Translations under genes and position numbers: made by a program
Notes under the pieces: model-generated
The model's database searches: none
Seen by the model: only the letters and a program-made list of their open reading frames with translations
Told to the model about the DNA's origin: nothing
Assembly (NCBI GenBank): GCA_003481005.1
Contig: QUKC01000016.1
Coordinates: 11,260-75,259 of the forward strand
Direction of reading: 5' to 3'
Length of the DNA: 64,000 nucleotides
Origin: Firmicutes bacterium TM09-10
GTDB lineage: Bacteria > Bacillota > Clostridia > Lachnospirales > Lachnospiraceae
Shown: piece by piece, positions 51,955 to 62,565 of the stretch
Layout: every line of letters begins with the position of its first letter
Numbering within the stretch: the first letter of the stretch is position 1

Positions 51955-52695
51955 TCAAGATACCAGCATGATTTCTTCGACTGTCACAAAGACATAGCCT
52001 TGGCTTTGCAGCTCATCCACAATAAAAAGTGCCGCCTCAATACTGGAAGCATATTCATCATGCAGCAGGATAATCGCATTTTCCCGCGCTTTGGACAAGA
52101 TTCGTTTTTCAACATTGGTGCTGCTTTGACTGCACCAGTCCAGGGGATCAATCGTCCAAAGCACCGGAAACATATTCAGCTCCTGTTCGAAGCCTTTGTC
52201 CCAGCTTCCATAGGGCGGACGGACAAAAATGGTTTCCGCTCCTGTTATCTCCTTCAATACCTCATTCGTGGAAATCAGCTCCTGTCGAAAGGCTTCCCGG
52301 TTATTGCTTGTCAGCTGAATATGACTATAGGTGTGGTTGCCGATCAGATGTCCCTCCTTCTGCATACGCAAAATCAGCTCCGGATATTTTTCTGCATTCT
52401 CTCCTGTAACAAAAAAACTGGCTTTTGCGCCCCGCTCTGCCAGGCCGTCCAAAAGTATTTTCGTATAGACCGGATGGGGACCGTCATCAAAGGTAAGGGC
52501 GATCTTTTTGGGCTCTACTGCATCGGATACGCCGCCAGAAGTCTGTATTGCTGCCTTTTCCTTCCCGTTTTTTTCCTCCCCTGTCAGCTGCCCTCCCGCA
52601 GCAGTTCCAAAAAGCAGCAATCCAACCAGAAAAAGTCCCAGTTGAATTGCTGCCCTTTCATTTCGTTTCTCTTTTTTATGTTCCAGATGTTCCAT
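51955..52695 (-). CDS. Polysaccharide deacetylase (NodB domain)
   Basis: A 246-aa protein with an N-terminal membrane anchor (AAIQLGLFLVGLLLFGTAAG) and a NodB catalytic domain. The motifs are TFDDGPH (catalytic Asp and metal Asp), HTYSH (metal His pair), RPPYGSWD, TIDPLDW and LLHDEY. It probably removes acetyl groups from peptidoglycan or a surface polysaccharide outside the cell. The metal triad D-H-H is intact. The gene stands alone between a MATE gene and the CmpB-like gene. Confidence 0.92.
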   Translation of the reverse strand: MEHLEHKKEKRNERAAIQLGLFLVGLLLFGTAAGGQLTGEEKNGKEKAAIQTSGGVSDAVEPKKIALTFDDGPHPVYTKILLDGLAERGAKASFFVTGENAEKYPELILRMQKEGHLIGNHTYSHIQLTSNNREAFRQELISTNEVLKEITGAETIFVRPPYGSWDKGFEQELNMFPVLWTIDPLDWCSQSSTNVEKRILSKARENAIILLHDEYASSIEAALFIVDELQSQGYVFVTVEEIMLVS

Positions 52696-52836
52696 GGAAA
52701 ACCGCCTTTTCCGGTTCCTTCTTTTTAATCTATGCAGTAGAAGCCCTCTATCATTCGGAAAGGACGGCGCAGCAGCGCCAAAACCTTATCTGTCTGCAGA
52801 AGAACTACCGGATTTTGACGGTTCTCGTCCCCGGAC

Positions 52837-54192
52837 TCAGCTCTGAAATTCCAGCTGCCGAAAGCTGTGTCTGAAATAGAGCACCTCCGCCACAGATGTA
52901 ATCGCCCAAGAGAAAAAGTAGAGAGAGTACAGCGCCGGAATCGTATGAATCCATACAAAAATGGTATACACCCAGATCACCCGGAACACGCAGGAGCCTA
53001 AAATAACGATGACCATCGGTACAATGCTCTTTCCGATTCCTCGGGAGGCTGCGATGCTGCAGTCCATAAACGCACTGATCATATAAGAAAATCCCATGAT
53101 CTTCACACGCTGCATTCCGGCATCGATTACAGCAGGCTCCGTCGCAAACAGCGACAGAAACTGTCGTCCGAAAATCAGCAGGAGTCCGCCAAAGATCGCA
53201 CCTGCCGCAAAGGAATAGGTCAGCCCGACGAGATAGCTCTTTTTCATCCGTTCCCGGTTGCCAGCGCCCCAGTTCTGTCCGATAAAGCTGGAACAGCCGG
53301 TATAAAACGCTGCCATAATATTAAAAATCAGCGTGTCCGCATTTGCTGCAGCTGCATTTCCGGACACCATCACCGCATCAAAGGAATTGACGCCGGACTG
53401 CACAAAAAGGTTCGCGATAGCAAAGATGGCATTCTGGATACCGGTGGGTATGCCAAGCACCAGGATCGCTTTTCCGCAGGCCGGATCCAGTCTGAGCTTC
53501 GAAGGGTGCAGCCCACAGTCGTCCGTCCGTCGCAGCAGATGAATCACGATCAGAAGTGCAGATAAATACTGTCCGATCACACTGGCGATGGCCACGCCCT
53601 CTGCTGCCATATGGCACACGATAACAAAAAACAGATTTAAAATAACGTTTACAATTCCTGCAATGGACAGATATAGCAGCGGACGCTTCGTATCTCCGGT
53701 GGCGCTCAGAATACCGTTGCCGCAGTTATACAGTGCCATACCCGGCATGCCCAGTGCATAAATTTTCAGATACAAAACAGCACTGTCCATCAGCTCTTCT
53801 TTGGTATGCAGAATTCCAAGCAGTCCCTCTGCAAAGAAAAAACAGGCTGCACCCACAAGCAGACCGACGATCAGACAGATTACAAAGGCGGAATGCACGG
53901 TTTTGATCACGGATTCCCTGCGCCTTGCACCCAGCTCATGCGCCATCCGCACATTGACACCGCAGCCCATTCCGATCAGAAAGCCGGTAAACAGCGTGAC
54001 CAGAAGCGTTGTCGAACCAACTGCCCCCAGCGCCCGGTAATCCGAAAATCGCCCTACCACCGCTACGTCACTCATATTAAACAGCACTTCCAGCACCTGG
54101 GAAAATACCAGCGGGCAGCTCAGGAAAAACAGGTTCTTCCAGATCGAACCTGTTGTCATTTCTATTGCTTTTGTTTTCTTTTCTCTCTCCAT
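52837..54192 (-). CDS. MATE family efflux transporter
   Basis: A 451-aa, 12-helix MATE exporter. The first repeat opens FFLSCPLVFSQVLEVLFNMS DVAVVGRFS (split here), with GVNVRMAHELGARR. The second repeat has GIPTGIQNAIFAIANLFVQ and FIGQNWGAGNRERMKKS. It uses a Na+ or H+ gradient to expel drugs or metabolites; the substrate is unknown. The start has CAGGGGA upstream. No regulator is adjacent. Confidence 0.93.
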   Translation of the reverse strand: MEREKKTKAIEMTTGSIWKNLFFLSCPLVFSQVLEVLFNMSDVAVVGRFSDYRALGAVGSTTLLVTLFTGFLIGMGCGVNVRMAHELGARRRESVIKTVHSAFVICLIVGLLVGAACFFFAEGLLGILHTKEELMDSAVLYLKIYALGMPGMALYNCGNGILSATGDTKRPLLYLSIAGIVNVILNLFFVIVCHMAAEGVAIASVIGQYLSALLIVIHLLRRTDDCGLHPSKLRLDPACGKAILVLGIPTGIQNAIFAIANLFVQSGVNSFDAVMVSGNAAAANADTLIFNIMAAFYTGCSSFIGQNWGAGNRERMKKSYLVGLTYSFAAGAIFGGLLLIFGRQFLSLFATEPAVIDAGMQRVKIMGFSYMISAFMDCSIAASRGIGKSIVPMVIVILGSCVFRVIWVYTIFVWIHTIPALYSLYFFSWAITSVAEVLYFRHSFRQLEFQS

Positions 54193-54307
54193 TCCCCTGT
54201 AAAAGCCTTTCTATCCACAGAATCTGCATCAATATGCGCTTTTTCAGGTCGTTTTTCGACCCGTATCTACCACAATACTCGCAGGAGTTGATTTTGTAAA
54301 GAGAAAA

Positions 54308-54345
54308 AGCACCCGGCAGGAGAAACCTCCTCCCGCCGAGTGCTT
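54308..54345 (-). terminator. clpB terminator
   Basis: AGCACCCGGC and GCCGAGTGCT arms (one mismatch) enclosing a GGAG/CTCC inner stem, followed by TTTTTCTC on the minus strand, 16 bases after the clpB stop. Confidence 0.8.
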
Positions 54346-54360
54346 CTACAGTCTGCAGCT

Positions 54361-56955
54361 TTAAACGCTATGCTGCTTTTTCTTTGCGACCAGCTCGCCG
54401 TTTTCCACTGCGATCAGGATCGTGTCACCCATCTGTACCTGATCTGCCAGGATCAGCTTTGCAGACAGCGTTTCCACATATTTCTGGATATAACGCTTCA
54501 ACGGACGCGCGCCATAAATCGGATCATATGCGTTGTCTACAATGAACTGCTCCGCATCCGGGCTGAGTTCGATCGAAAGCTGCTTATCTTCCAGACGATG
54601 ATTCAAGTCTGCGACAATCAGATTGATAATACCGCTGATGTTATCCTTCGTCAGAGGCTTGAACAGGATGATCTCATCCAGACGGTTCAGAAACTCCGGA
54701 CGGAAGTGACCGCGCAGATCCTTCGTTACCAGCTCTTCTGCTTCCGGCTTGATCGTGCCGTCCGCATCGATGCCATCCAGCAGATAGTTCGCGCCGATAT
54801 TCGAGGTCATGATCAGAATCGTGTTCTTAAAGTCCACAGTTCTGCCCTGGGAATCCGTAATCCGGCCGTCATCCAGCACCTGCAGCAAAACATTGAAGAC
54901 ATCCGGATGTGCCTTTTCAATTTCATCGAACAGGACAACTGAGTAGGGCTTTCTGCGGACTGCTTCTGTCAGCTGACCGCCTTCTTCATAGCCAACGTAT
55001 CCGGGAGGCGCTCCGATCAGACGGGACACAGAATATTTCTCCATGTACTCACTCATATCGATCCGGACCATGTTGTTCTCGTCATCAAACAGGGATGCAG
55101 CAAGCGCTTTTGCAAGCTCCGTCTTACCGACACCGGTAGGTCCAAGGAACAGGAACGAACCGATGGGCTTGGTCGGATCCTTGATACCCGCTTTGGAACG
55201 GATAATGGCATCCGTCACCTTCGTTACCGCTTCATCCTGACCGATGACTCTCTTATGCAATTCGTCATCCAGATGCAGCGTCTTATTCCGCTCACTTTCT
55301 GTCAGCTTTGCAACCGGAATACCTGTCCACCGGGAAATAATCCGGGCGATTTCTTCATCGGTTACCGCTTCGTGAACCAGGGAAAGGTCTTCCTTCTTTA
55401 CTTTTTCTTCTTCCTGCTCCAGCTGTTTTTTCAACTCCGGCAGTTTGGCATAGGAAAGCTCTGCTGCTTTCTCCAGGTCGCCTTCGCGCTGTGCAATCTG
55501 AATTTCATTGTTGACCGCTTCGATCTCTTCTCTTAACTTGGAAAGGTTCTCTACGCTCTTCTTCTCGTTATCCCACTGCGCTTTGCGGTTGTTGTACTCG
55601 GACTTTAACTCCGCAAGCTCCTTCTGAAGTGCTTCCAGACGCTCCTTGCTCAGGGTGTCGTCTTCTTTTTTCAGCGCAGCCTCCTCAATTTCCATCTGCA
55701 TGACCTTACGGCGCAGCTCGTCCAGCTCCGCAGGCATGGAGTCCATCTCGGTCTTGATCAGTGCGCACGCTTCATCCACCAGGTCGATCGCTTTATCCGG
55801 CAAAAACCGGTCAGAAATATAACGGTTGGACAAAACGGCGGCACTTACCAATGCATTATCCAGAATCTTTACGCCGTGATACACCTCATAACGATCCTTT
55901 AAGCCACGCAGAATGGAAATGGTATCCTCAACGGTAGGCTCATCCACCTGCACCGGCTGGAAACGACGTTCCAGAGCAGCATCCTTTTCAATATATTTGC
56001 GGTATTCATCCAGTGTCGTTGCACCGATACAATGCAGCTCGCCTCTCGCCAACATAGGCTTCAACATGTTGCCGGCATCCAGTGCACCGTCTGTTTTGCC
56101 CGCACCGACGATGGTATGCAGCTCATCAATAAACAGAATGATCTGTCCTTCGCTCTTCTTCACATCCTCCAGAACTGCCTTCAGACGCTCTTCAAATTCG
56201 CCCCGATACTTGGCACCTGCTACCAGTGCACCCATATCCAGTGCGAAGATCTTTTTATCCTTCAGCCCCTGGGGTACGTCGCCCCGCACGATTCTCTGTG
56301 CCAGTCCTTCGACAACGGCGGTCTTGCCGACGCCGGGTTCACCGATCAGAACCGGGTTGTTCTTGGTTTTTCTGGAAAGAATCCGAACCACGTTACGGAT
56401 TTCATTATCCCTGCCGATGACCGGATCGAGCTTCTGGGCTCTCGCCTTTTCTACCAGATCCTGTCCGTACTTCTCCAATGTATCATAAGTAGCCTCCGGA
56501 TTGTCCGAAACGACTCTCTGATTGCCGCGCACCGTGGACAATGCCTGTAAAAAACGCTCCCGCGTGATGCCGTACTCGGTAAAGATCTGCTTGATCTCCT
56601 TATTCGGATACTGCAGCATGGACAAAAACAGATGCTCTACAGAAACATATTCATCTCCCATCTGTTTTGCTTCATCCTCGGCATGGATCAGCACCTGATT
56701 TAAGTCCTTGCCGATATAAACCTGACCGCCCTGCACCTTTACGCGCTTTGCCAGCGCCTGTTTGCTGCGGTCCACAAAATGCTCCTTCTGGATTTCCATC
56801 TTCTCGATCAACTTTAAGATCAGGCTGTCTTCGATGGTCAGAAGGCTGTATAAAAGATGTTCTTCTTCGATCTCCTGATTGCCGTATTCATAGGCAAGCT
56901 TTTCACAGTTCTGCACTGCTTCTACGGATTTCTGGGTAAATTTGGAAATGTTCAT
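54361..56955 (-). CDS. clpB: Disaggregase chaperone ClpB
   Basis: An 864-aa Hsp100. The N-domain has two Clp_N repeats (1-150). NBD1 has Walker [10 protein letters not shown] near residue 206 and Walker [16 protein letters not shown] long M-domain coiled coil (about 410-530, [20 protein letters not shown]) marks ClpB rather than ClpA/C. NBD2 has [13 protein letters not shown] near residue 607 and [14 protein letters not shown]. With DnaK it rescues aggregated proteins after heat stress. The promoter carries a CIRCE-like element. Confidence 0.96.
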   Translation of the reverse strand: MNISKFTQKSVEAVQNCEKLAYEYGNQEIEEEHLLYSLLTIEDSLILKLIEKMEIQKEHFVDRSKQALAKRVKVQGGQVYIGKDLNQVLIHAEDEAKQMGDEYVSVEHLFLSMLQYPNKEIKQIFTEYGITRERFLQALSTVRGNQRVVSDNPEATYDTLEKYGQDLVEKARAQKLDPVIGRDNEIRNVVRILSRKTKNNPVLIGEPGVGKTAVVEGLAQRIVRGDVPQGLKDKKIFALDMGALVAGAKYRGEFEERLKAVLEDVKKSEGQIILFIDELHTIVGAGKTDGALDAGNMLKPMLARGELHCIGATTLDEYRKYIEKDAALERRFQPVQVDEPTVEDTISILRGLKDRYEVYHGVKILDNALVSAAVLSNRYISDRFLPDKAIDLVDEACALIKTEMDSMPAELDELRRKVMQMEIEEAALKKEDDTLSKERLEALQKELAELKSEYNNRKAQWDNEKKSVENLSKLREEIEAVNNEIQIAQREGDLEKAAELSYAKLPELKKQLEQEEEKVKKEDLSLVHEAVTDEEIARIISRWTGIPVAKLTESERNKTLHLDDELHKRVIGQDEAVTKVTDAIIRSKAGIKDPTKPIGSFLFLGPTGVGKTELAKALAASLFDDENNMVRIDMSEYMEKYSVSRLIGAPPGYVGYEEGGQLTEAVRRKPYSVVLFDEIEKAHPDVFNVLLQVLDDGRITDSQGRTVDFKNTILIMTSNIGANYLLDGIDADGTIKPEAEELVTKDLRGHFRPEFLNRLDEIILFKPLTKDNISGIINLIVADLNHRLEDKQLSIELSPDAEQFIVDNAYDPIYGARPLKRYIQKYVETLSAKLILADQVQMGDTILIAVENGELVAKKKQHSV

Positions 56956-57069
56956 ACACAGCTCCCTCCTTACTCAATCTATCATGGTTTCGCCATTCGG
57001 CTCCTCTATTGGAACCTTCCGGCCGCTGTTGTTTGTTCTAGTGAAGCTATAACACTTCATCTGAATCCT

Positions 57070-57112
57070 ACTATAACACCAGCTATTAGCCACGTCAAGA
57101 GGTGAGTGCTAA
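57070..57112 (-). promoter_or_regulatory. clpB promoter with a CIRCE-like HrcA site
   Basis: -35 TTGACG (57093-57098), a 17-base spacer and -10 TATAGT (57070-57075). It overlaps TTAGCACTC-N9-CGTGGCTAA (57086-57112): one CIRCE arm is perfect, while the other keeps only the last five of nine bases. HrcA control is likely but may be weak. Confidence 0.65.
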
Positions 57113-57151
57113 TTATTTGTGAAGATTGTGTGAATGTGTGAACTCTACAAG

Positions 57152-57298
57152 TCATGCTCCTGTCAGCCACTGAATTTCGTTATCTGAAATTTTCAGGATA
57201 TGACAATGCTTAAGGCCATATAATACTTGTTCCTTCGCCTCATCCAAAGAATTCCAAAGTGGTGGGCGTAAATTCGGATCGAAAGAAACAATCGCACC
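57152..57298 (-). pseudogene. Internal fragment of a fructokinase (PfkB family)
   Basis: A 48-codon stretch reads GAIVSFDPNLRPPLWNSLDE, then AKEQVLYGLKHCHILKISDN and EIQWLTGA. This is the central PfkB signature of bacterial fructokinases (SFDPNLRPPLW and K-x-S-D-N-E). No start precedes it, and a stop follows immediately, so the N-terminal half, the ATP site and the catalytic Asp are gone. It lies just behind the GH32 gene, where scrK is expected, so this is the relic of the kinase of the sucrose locus. Confidence 0.85.
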
Positions 57299-57390
57299 GG
57301 ATTACGATAAAATGAAAAATCCCTGTCTCCAAAAAAGATATTGCTTTTTCATAGGATTCCTATTTTTTCACGCACCATCTGTACTGCAAA

Positions 57391-57415
57391 GGGGATTCCC
57401 GTTTTAGGAATCCCC
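57391..57415 (-). terminator. Terminator of the GH32 operon
   Basis: Perfect 9-bp arms GGGGATTCC/GGAATCCCC with a 7-base loop, 53 bases after the GH32 stop. It separates the operon from the fructokinase relic. Confidence 0.75.
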
Positions 57416-57467
57416 CTATCATTATCCATGCGTTTTCCAACTCCATGTAAGTTTTATCATGTGTTTC

Positions 57468-58952
57468 CTAAACCAGATCGTATTTCACCACATCGATTTT
57501 AGCTGCACCTTCCGCAAAGAATGAAATTCCTTTTGCCTCCTGCTCTGTAAATATGACAGCCGACATAACCTGCTCGCCATCATTAATAAATACTTCTGCG
57601 CTAAATCTATCCAAAATCACACGAAGCTTTAATTCATTGGCATCTCCATTTACCAGACATCTTCTCTGATGAACCAATGCTCGTTCGCTTCCCGAAAATT
57701 TTCTGTCAATTTTCAGGACGGACTCATCCGGGCGGAAGCACAATTCTGTATGAAACCTCTCATTCTGTGCAAAACGTAATGCGAATTTCTTATAGACATT
57801 TTCCTTATCTTCCGGACGTATCACAAGCTCCATATCTATCGTTCGTCCTTCGATTTTATCCAATGAGATCGTATCATTATTTATTACTACATTATTGTAC
57901 TCAACTCTGTCTTTTCGCATCGCATCGAGTTCTTTGATCGGCGTTTGATAAAGTCTTCCGTTTTTCACAGATAATTCTCTCGGCAGACTCATTTGTGCAA
58001 ACCATTTTGAATCATTGCAACGATGAGCAATCGTGTCCCAGTTCTGCATCCAGCCAATCATAATTCTCCGTCCATCCGGGGTTCCCAACGTCTGCATTGC
58101 ATAAAAATCAATTCCATAATCCACAGACTGCGCAAACTGCTCTTTTAAGGTATATTTATCCTGGTCCATTTCTCCTATGATACATAAAGTACCATTTCCG
58201 TTATGATATTCCAAGCCTTCCGGCAGCATATCCTGTGGACTGGTCAAAAGAACGTGTTTCCCATCCAGTTCAAAGAAATCCGGACATTCCCACATCTTTC
58301 CAAAACGTTTCTTATTTTTTGCAAGGATGCTGACAAATTTCCAGTCAAATCCGTTTTCGCTTCTATAAAGAAGAATCTGTCCACTTCCATCTGCCGGTCT
58401 GCTTCCGATAACACAATAGAAGTTCCCATCTTTTCCTTTCCAGATCTTTGGATCACGGAAATCCACTTTACTTGCACCTTCCGGAAGATCTTTGGCTGTC
58501 AGAACAGGATTCTTCTCATATTTCTTATAATCTTTTCCATCTCCAACAGCCACTGCCTGTGTCTGAATATCCCTTACAGTTCCATCTTCCATTGTTTCCT
58601 GATCTACCGCAGTATAGAGGAGCAGTTGTCTTCCGTCCTCTAACTCTATTGCGCTTCCTGAAAAGCATCCAATTTTATCATAATCTTCATCCGGTGCCAA
58701 AGCTGCCGGAAGATGTTTCCAGTGAAGCAGATCTTTACTAACCACATGACCCCAATGCATACTGTTCCAGTGTGTATCGTATGGATAATACTGATAAAAA
58801 AGATGGTACTCTCCCTGATAGTATGAAAAACCATTCGGATCATTCATCCATCCGACATATGGACTCACATGAAAAGCCGGTCTGTCTTCTGCTTTTATCT
58901 GCTTTCCCTGTTCATATTCATATTTTCTAGCCTTTTCTAACATCTCACTCAT
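57468..58952 (-). CDS. GH32 sucrose-6-phosphate hydrolase/fructosidase
   Basis: A 494-aa GH32 beta-fructosidase. The nucleophile Asp is in WMNDPNG, the transition-state Asp in DFRDPKIW, and the acid Glu in MWECPDFFEL; a C-terminal beta-sandwich follows. It lacks a signal peptide, so it acts inside on imported sucrose or short fructans. The start is the ATG with AGGAGAATTTGC upstream; the 13 extra codons before it overlap the upstream gene. Because the importer is ABC-type, the substrate is unphosphorylated unless a kinase acts. Confidence 0.92.
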   Translation of the reverse strand: MSEMLEKARKYEYEQGKQIKAEDRPAFHVSPYVGWMNDPNGFSYYQGEYHLFYQYYPYDTHWNSMHWGHVVSKDLLHWKHLPAALAPDEDYDKIGCFSGSAIELEDGRQLLLYTAVDQETMEDGTVRDIQTQAVAVGDGKDYKKYEKNPVLTAKDLPEGASKVDFRDPKIWKGKDGNFYCVIGSRPADGSGQILLYRSENGFDWKFVSILAKNKKRFGKMWECPDFFELDGKHVLLTSPQDMLPEGLEYHNGNGTLCIIGEMDQDKYTLKEQFAQSVDYGIDFYAMQTLGTPDGRRIMIGWMQNWDTIAHRCNDSKWFAQMSLPRELSVKNGRLYQTPIKELDAMRKDRVEYNNVVINNDTISLDKIEGRTIDMELVIRPEDKENVYKKFALRFAQNERFHTELCFRPDESVLKIDRKFSGSERALVHQRRCLVNGDANELKLRVILDRFSAEVFINDGEQVMSAVIFTEQEAKGISFFAEGAAKIDVVKYDLV

Positions 58953-58977
58953 GCAAATTCTCCTATTGTTCGTAGCG

Positions 58978-60657
58978 TTATTTTTCTTCACTCAATGACT
59001 TCTGATACTGATCAAAGTATTTCTGTTTGATTGAAAGATAATCAGAAAGTCCATACTGTTCCATTTTCTTCAGATAGGAATCCCACTCTTTTTCAATTCC
59101 ACCATTCAGGATCCAGTCTGCTTTCTTCTGCTCTGCATATTTTCTAATATCTGTATCGTACTGAGACACTTTATTGGTATCCTCAATGCTCATAAAGACG
59201 TTTGGATAAACATACTTGCTGTTCATATCCTGTAGATAAGTTTCATGCATATTGTCTAAACGCCATTTTGCATCTTCTGGCTGTGTTACATATACATCAT
59301 AATATTCATTCAGTACTGCAAGCGGACCATTTACAGATTGTGCCTCACGTACTTCTACCGGAGACTGAGTTCCAAGATCCATATGCTTCAGCATTTCTCC
59401 GCCATCTTTATTCCTGGACAGTTCAAAAATGTTAAAAGAATCCTTTTCTCCATAAGTTCCCCAGTTATTCTGCGGTGACTGAAGGGGGGCATACATCTGA
59501 TCAATCCATGCGGCGGCAAGTGCTGTGTCACGACAGCTGGATGTAAGGACACATCTTCCACGATCGAATCCGCTTGTTTCGCTGTTGTTCTGTCTTGTGA
59601 TATTTCTCATTCCATCCGGTCCTGTCAACGCTGGCAGCATCACATAATCTTCATTGTTATCGATATTTGCAATATCCCATGTAAAGCAGAGACCATATCG
59701 ATGATTCTTTCCTTTTGCCACATAGGTGGACCACTCTTGTGTAAATGCTTCCGGGTCGACCAGATCCTCTGTTACAAGCTTATGTAACCATTGGATACCT
59801 TCTTTATAACCTTCCTGAACCGTTGTGTAAATAACTTTTCCTTCATCCGTTACAGCGAAATGATCCCCTGTATCTCCATAACCTTCTCCAAATCCATTGA
59901 TCAAAATTGCAGGATCCTGATCTCCATTATTAATAATAAATGACATCGGGATTACATCACCTTCAATGGAAAATTCTTTTTCAAGTTCATCTGCATGATC
60001 ACGGAATTGAATTAATACCTGTTCCAGTTCATCTGTTGTTGTCGGAATCTCAAGTCCAAGATAATCCAGCCATTTTTTGTTAATATACGGGATATCTCCG
60101 ATTGCCTGAATGGCTTCTTTCCCTGCTCCAAGCTGCTCAATCCATGGAAAGGAATAAATATGTCCATCCGGTGCTGTACACATCGTCCTGTATTCCGGAT
60201 ATTTTTCAAATACTGCCTGTAAATTCGGCATATATTTATCTATCAGGTTTTCCAATGGAATGATGATTCCCTGCTTTGCATAACGCAGCAGGTCATACTC
60301 ACTCATTCCGGCATTGAATAATCCGTCCGGCAGATTTCCAAACTGGGCAAGTGCCAGGTTTTTCTTATCAGAAAACTGGTCTGATACAAAACAAGTCCAG
60401 TCAATATGAACATTTGTCTGCTCTTCCATGCGCTGAAAGATCACTCGTTCATTTGGCTCCTGTGTTGATGTAGCCGGTGCACTTGTAATAAAGGAAAGTT
60501 CTGCGGTTTCCTTCAATGGAAACTGCACTTCCGATACAGGTGTATCTGGATCAATATCAGCTGCAAGCTGCTGCTCTTTTCCACATCCTGCAATTCCCAC
60601 CATCATCGTCAAGAATAGTCCAATTGCAAGTAATGCATTTACTTTTCTTTTCTTCAT
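58978..60657 (-). CDS. Sugar ABC importer, solute-binding lipoprotein
   Basis: A 559-aa lipoprotein with a signal peptide ending IAGC (Cys25) and a family 1 binding-protein fold of the LplA type. It is encoded between two CUT1 permeases and GH32, so the ligand is most likely sucrose or a fructo-oligosaccharide. AAAGGAACG lies upstream of the ATG. It is more AT-rich than the LplA-like protein at 18293-20080, from which it is clearly different in sequence. Confidence 0.92.
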   Translation of the reverse strand: MKKRKVNALLAIGLFLTMMVGIAGCGKEQQLAADIDPDTPVSEVQFPLKETAELSFITSAPATSTQEPNERVIFQRMEEQTNVHIDWTCFVSDQFSDKKNLALAQFGNLPDGLFNAGMSEYDLLRYAKQGIIIPLENLIDKYMPNLQAVFEKYPEYRTMCTAPDGHIYSFPWIEQLGAGKEAIQAIGDIPYINKKWLDYLGLEIPTTTDELEQVLIQFRDHADELEKEFSIEGDVIPMSFIINNGDQDPAILINGFGEGYGDTGDHFAVTDEGKVIYTTVQEGYKEGIQWLHKLVTEDLVDPEAFTQEWSTYVAKGKNHRYGLCFTWDIANIDNNEDYVMLPALTGPDGMRNITRQNNSETSGFDRGRCVLTSSCRDTALAAAWIDQMYAPLQSPQNNWGTYGEKDSFNIFELSRNKDGGEMLKHMDLGTQSPVEVREAQSVNGPLAVLNEYYDVYVTQPEDAKWRLDNMHETYLQDMNSKYVYPNVFMSIEDTNKVSQYDTDIRKYAEQKKADWILNGGIEKEWDSYLKKMEQYGLSDYLSIKQKYFDQYQKSLSEEK

Positions 60658-60678
60658 ATCTGTATCGTTCCTTTCTTA

Positions 60679-61575
60679 TTAGCCTTTTACCGATCCGACC
60701 ATAATTCCTTTATCAAAATATTTCTGGAAGAATGGGTACATTACTAACAGTGGTAAACTTGATACTACAATGGTTGCATATTTAAGCTGTTCTGCTATTT
60801 TTGCCATTTCTGCCGTACTCTGGATATCGGCGATCATTCCCGGCTGTGGTGTATTCTGTACCAGAATAGAACGGAGCACTAACTGCAATGGTTGCAGATT
60901 TGCATCATTCAAATAAATCATTGCATCGAAATAACTGTTCCACATTCCAACGAAGGACCAGAGTGCCAGAACTGCAATGATCGGCTTACATACCTGAATC
61001 ATGATTTTAAAGAAATGCTGGATCTCATTTGCCCCGTCGATCGCAGATGCTTCTCTTAATTCTGTCGGAATTGATTGATAATAAGTTCTTGCGAGAATCA
61101 TATTCCATACATTAAATGCCCCCGGAATCAGGATTGCCCACACCGTATTAACCAAGTGCAGCTGATTGATCAAAATGAAGGTAGGAATCATTCCACCCCC
61201 AAAGAACATTGTGATCAGGAAAATAATATTGAATAATTCTCTTCCTACAAATTCTTTTTTAGACAACGGATATGCTGCCAGCAATGTCACAAAAACGGAA
61301 ATAACTGTAAATGCAAGTGAATACAGGAAAGAATTTAAAAATCCACGCCAGATCATTGCATTCTCTAATACTCTTCGATAGGCATCTAATGTCCAGTCCT
61401 TGATTTTAAAACTCAATCCCTGGTTATTCAAAACATTCGGATCCATAAAGGATGCGAGTACCACATAAACAATCGGTATTGCTATAGAAAGGACGAATAA
61501 ACCAAGAATGGTAAATCCGATTCCAAGGATTACGCTGTCTGTCCTTGAATATTTTTTATTCTTTATTTTCTCCAT
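60679..61575 (-). CDS. Sugar ABC importer permease (LplC/MsmG-like)
   Basis: A 298-aa CUT1 permease starting MEKIKNKKYSRTDSVILG. The start is fixed by GAGGGAG upstream; the longer frame lies in the previous gene. Six helices are predicted, the EAA loop is REASAIDGANEIQHFFKI, and the C-terminus KGIMVGSVKG is shared with the other LplC. It forms the channel with the downstream-listed LplB-type partner. Confidence 0.93.
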   Translation of the reverse strand: MEKIKNKKYSRTDSVILGIGFTILGLFVLSIAIPIVYVVLASFMDPNVLNNQGLSFKIKDWTLDAYRRVLENAMIWRGFLNSFLYSLAFTVISVFVTLLAAYPLSKKEFVGRELFNIIFLITMFFGGGMIPTFILINQLHLVNTVWAILIPGAFNVWNMILARTYYQSIPTELREASAIDGANEIQHFFKIMIQVCKPIIAVLALWSFVGMWNSYFDAMIYLNDANLQPLQLVLRSILVQNTPQPGMIADIQSTAEMAKIAEQLKYATIVVSSLPLLVMYPFFQKYFDKGIMVGSVKG

Positions 61576-61591
61576 CTTTTCTCCCTCTTTC

Positions 61592-62530
61592 CTATAATCC
61601 TTCTCCATCATTCAGTTTCTGAACAACCCAGTTTACAAAAACCAGCAAGATAACATTTACAACAGAATTGAAAAGACCTACTGCTGTAGAATATCCATAA
61701 TCGCCATTTAAAAGTCCGATACGATATACATATGTAGACAGGATTTCCGATGCCGGCAAGTTCATATCTGTCTGTAACGCATAAGCTTTTTCAAAACCTA
61801 TACTCATAATATTTCCGGCCTGTAAAATAAACTGAATTACAATAATATTTTTAATTGCAGGCAACTCTACATACCAGATTTGCTGCAGAAGATTTGCTCC
61901 ATCCATGAGAGCTGCTTCTTCCAGCTCTTTGCTGGCATTCGACAATGCTGCTGTGTACATAATAGATGCCCATCCTGCCGCCTGCCAGATTCCGCTTGCA
62001 ATATAGATTGTCCGGAATGCAGAAGGCATTGTCATCCAGTTTGTGCTGATTCCGAGTACTTTATTCAGCGGTCCTACAGGCGATAAAAACATACGGACCA
62101 TACCACAAAGTACGATGACGGAAATAAAGTTCGGCATATAGATCAAAAGCTGAACCTTCTTCTTGATTCCTGTCTTTTGAATACGATTCAGAAGCAATGC
62201 AAGAATAATTGGAACCGGGAACCCCCACAGCAATCCGTAGATACTCAATTTTAATGTATTCATCAGATAGCTCATGAAATCCGGTGAAGATAAAAATCGT
62301 CTGAAATACTCCAGTCCGACCCAGGGACTCCCAAGAACTCCTTTGATTACATTGTAGTCTTCAAAAGCAATCAGAAGACCACCCATCGGAAGATACTTAA
62401 AAATAATTGTCAGCAAAAGTCCCGGCATCAGGAAGAATAAATATAGCTGCCAGTTTTTCTTCACATAAGTCCCCTTTTCTCTCCAGGTTCGCTTGCTTGC
62501 GGACTTTGCTTGGTTTTGCATTCTTTTCAT
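61592..62530 (-). CDS. Sugar ABC importer permease (LplB-like)
   Basis: A 312-aa CUT1 permease, the first gene of the sucrose/fructoside operon. It has a basic N-terminus, six helices and the EAA loop LEEAALMDGANLLQQIWYVE. GGAGGGAG precedes the ATG. The promoter and LacI-type operators lie just upstream. No ATPase gene is present, so a shared MsmK-type ATPase elsewhere must energise it. Confidence 0.93.
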   Translation of the reverse strand: MKRMQNQAKSASKRTWREKGTYVKKNWQLYLFFLMPGLLLTIIFKYLPMGGLLIAFEDYNVIKGVLGSPWVGLEYFRRFLSSPDFMSYLMNTLKLSIYGLLWGFPVPIILALLLNRIQKTGIKKKVQLLIYMPNFISVIVLCGMVRMFLSPVGPLNKVLGISTNWMTMPSAFRTIYIASGIWQAAGWASIMYTAALSNASKELEEAALMDGANLLQQIWYVELPAIKNIIVIQFILQAGNIMSIGFEKAYALQTDMNLPASEILSTYVYRIGLLNGDYGYSTAVGLFNSVVNVILLVFVNWVVQKLNDGEGL

Positions 62531-62565
62531 GCATTACTCCCTCCATTCCTTTAACGCTTCGCACA

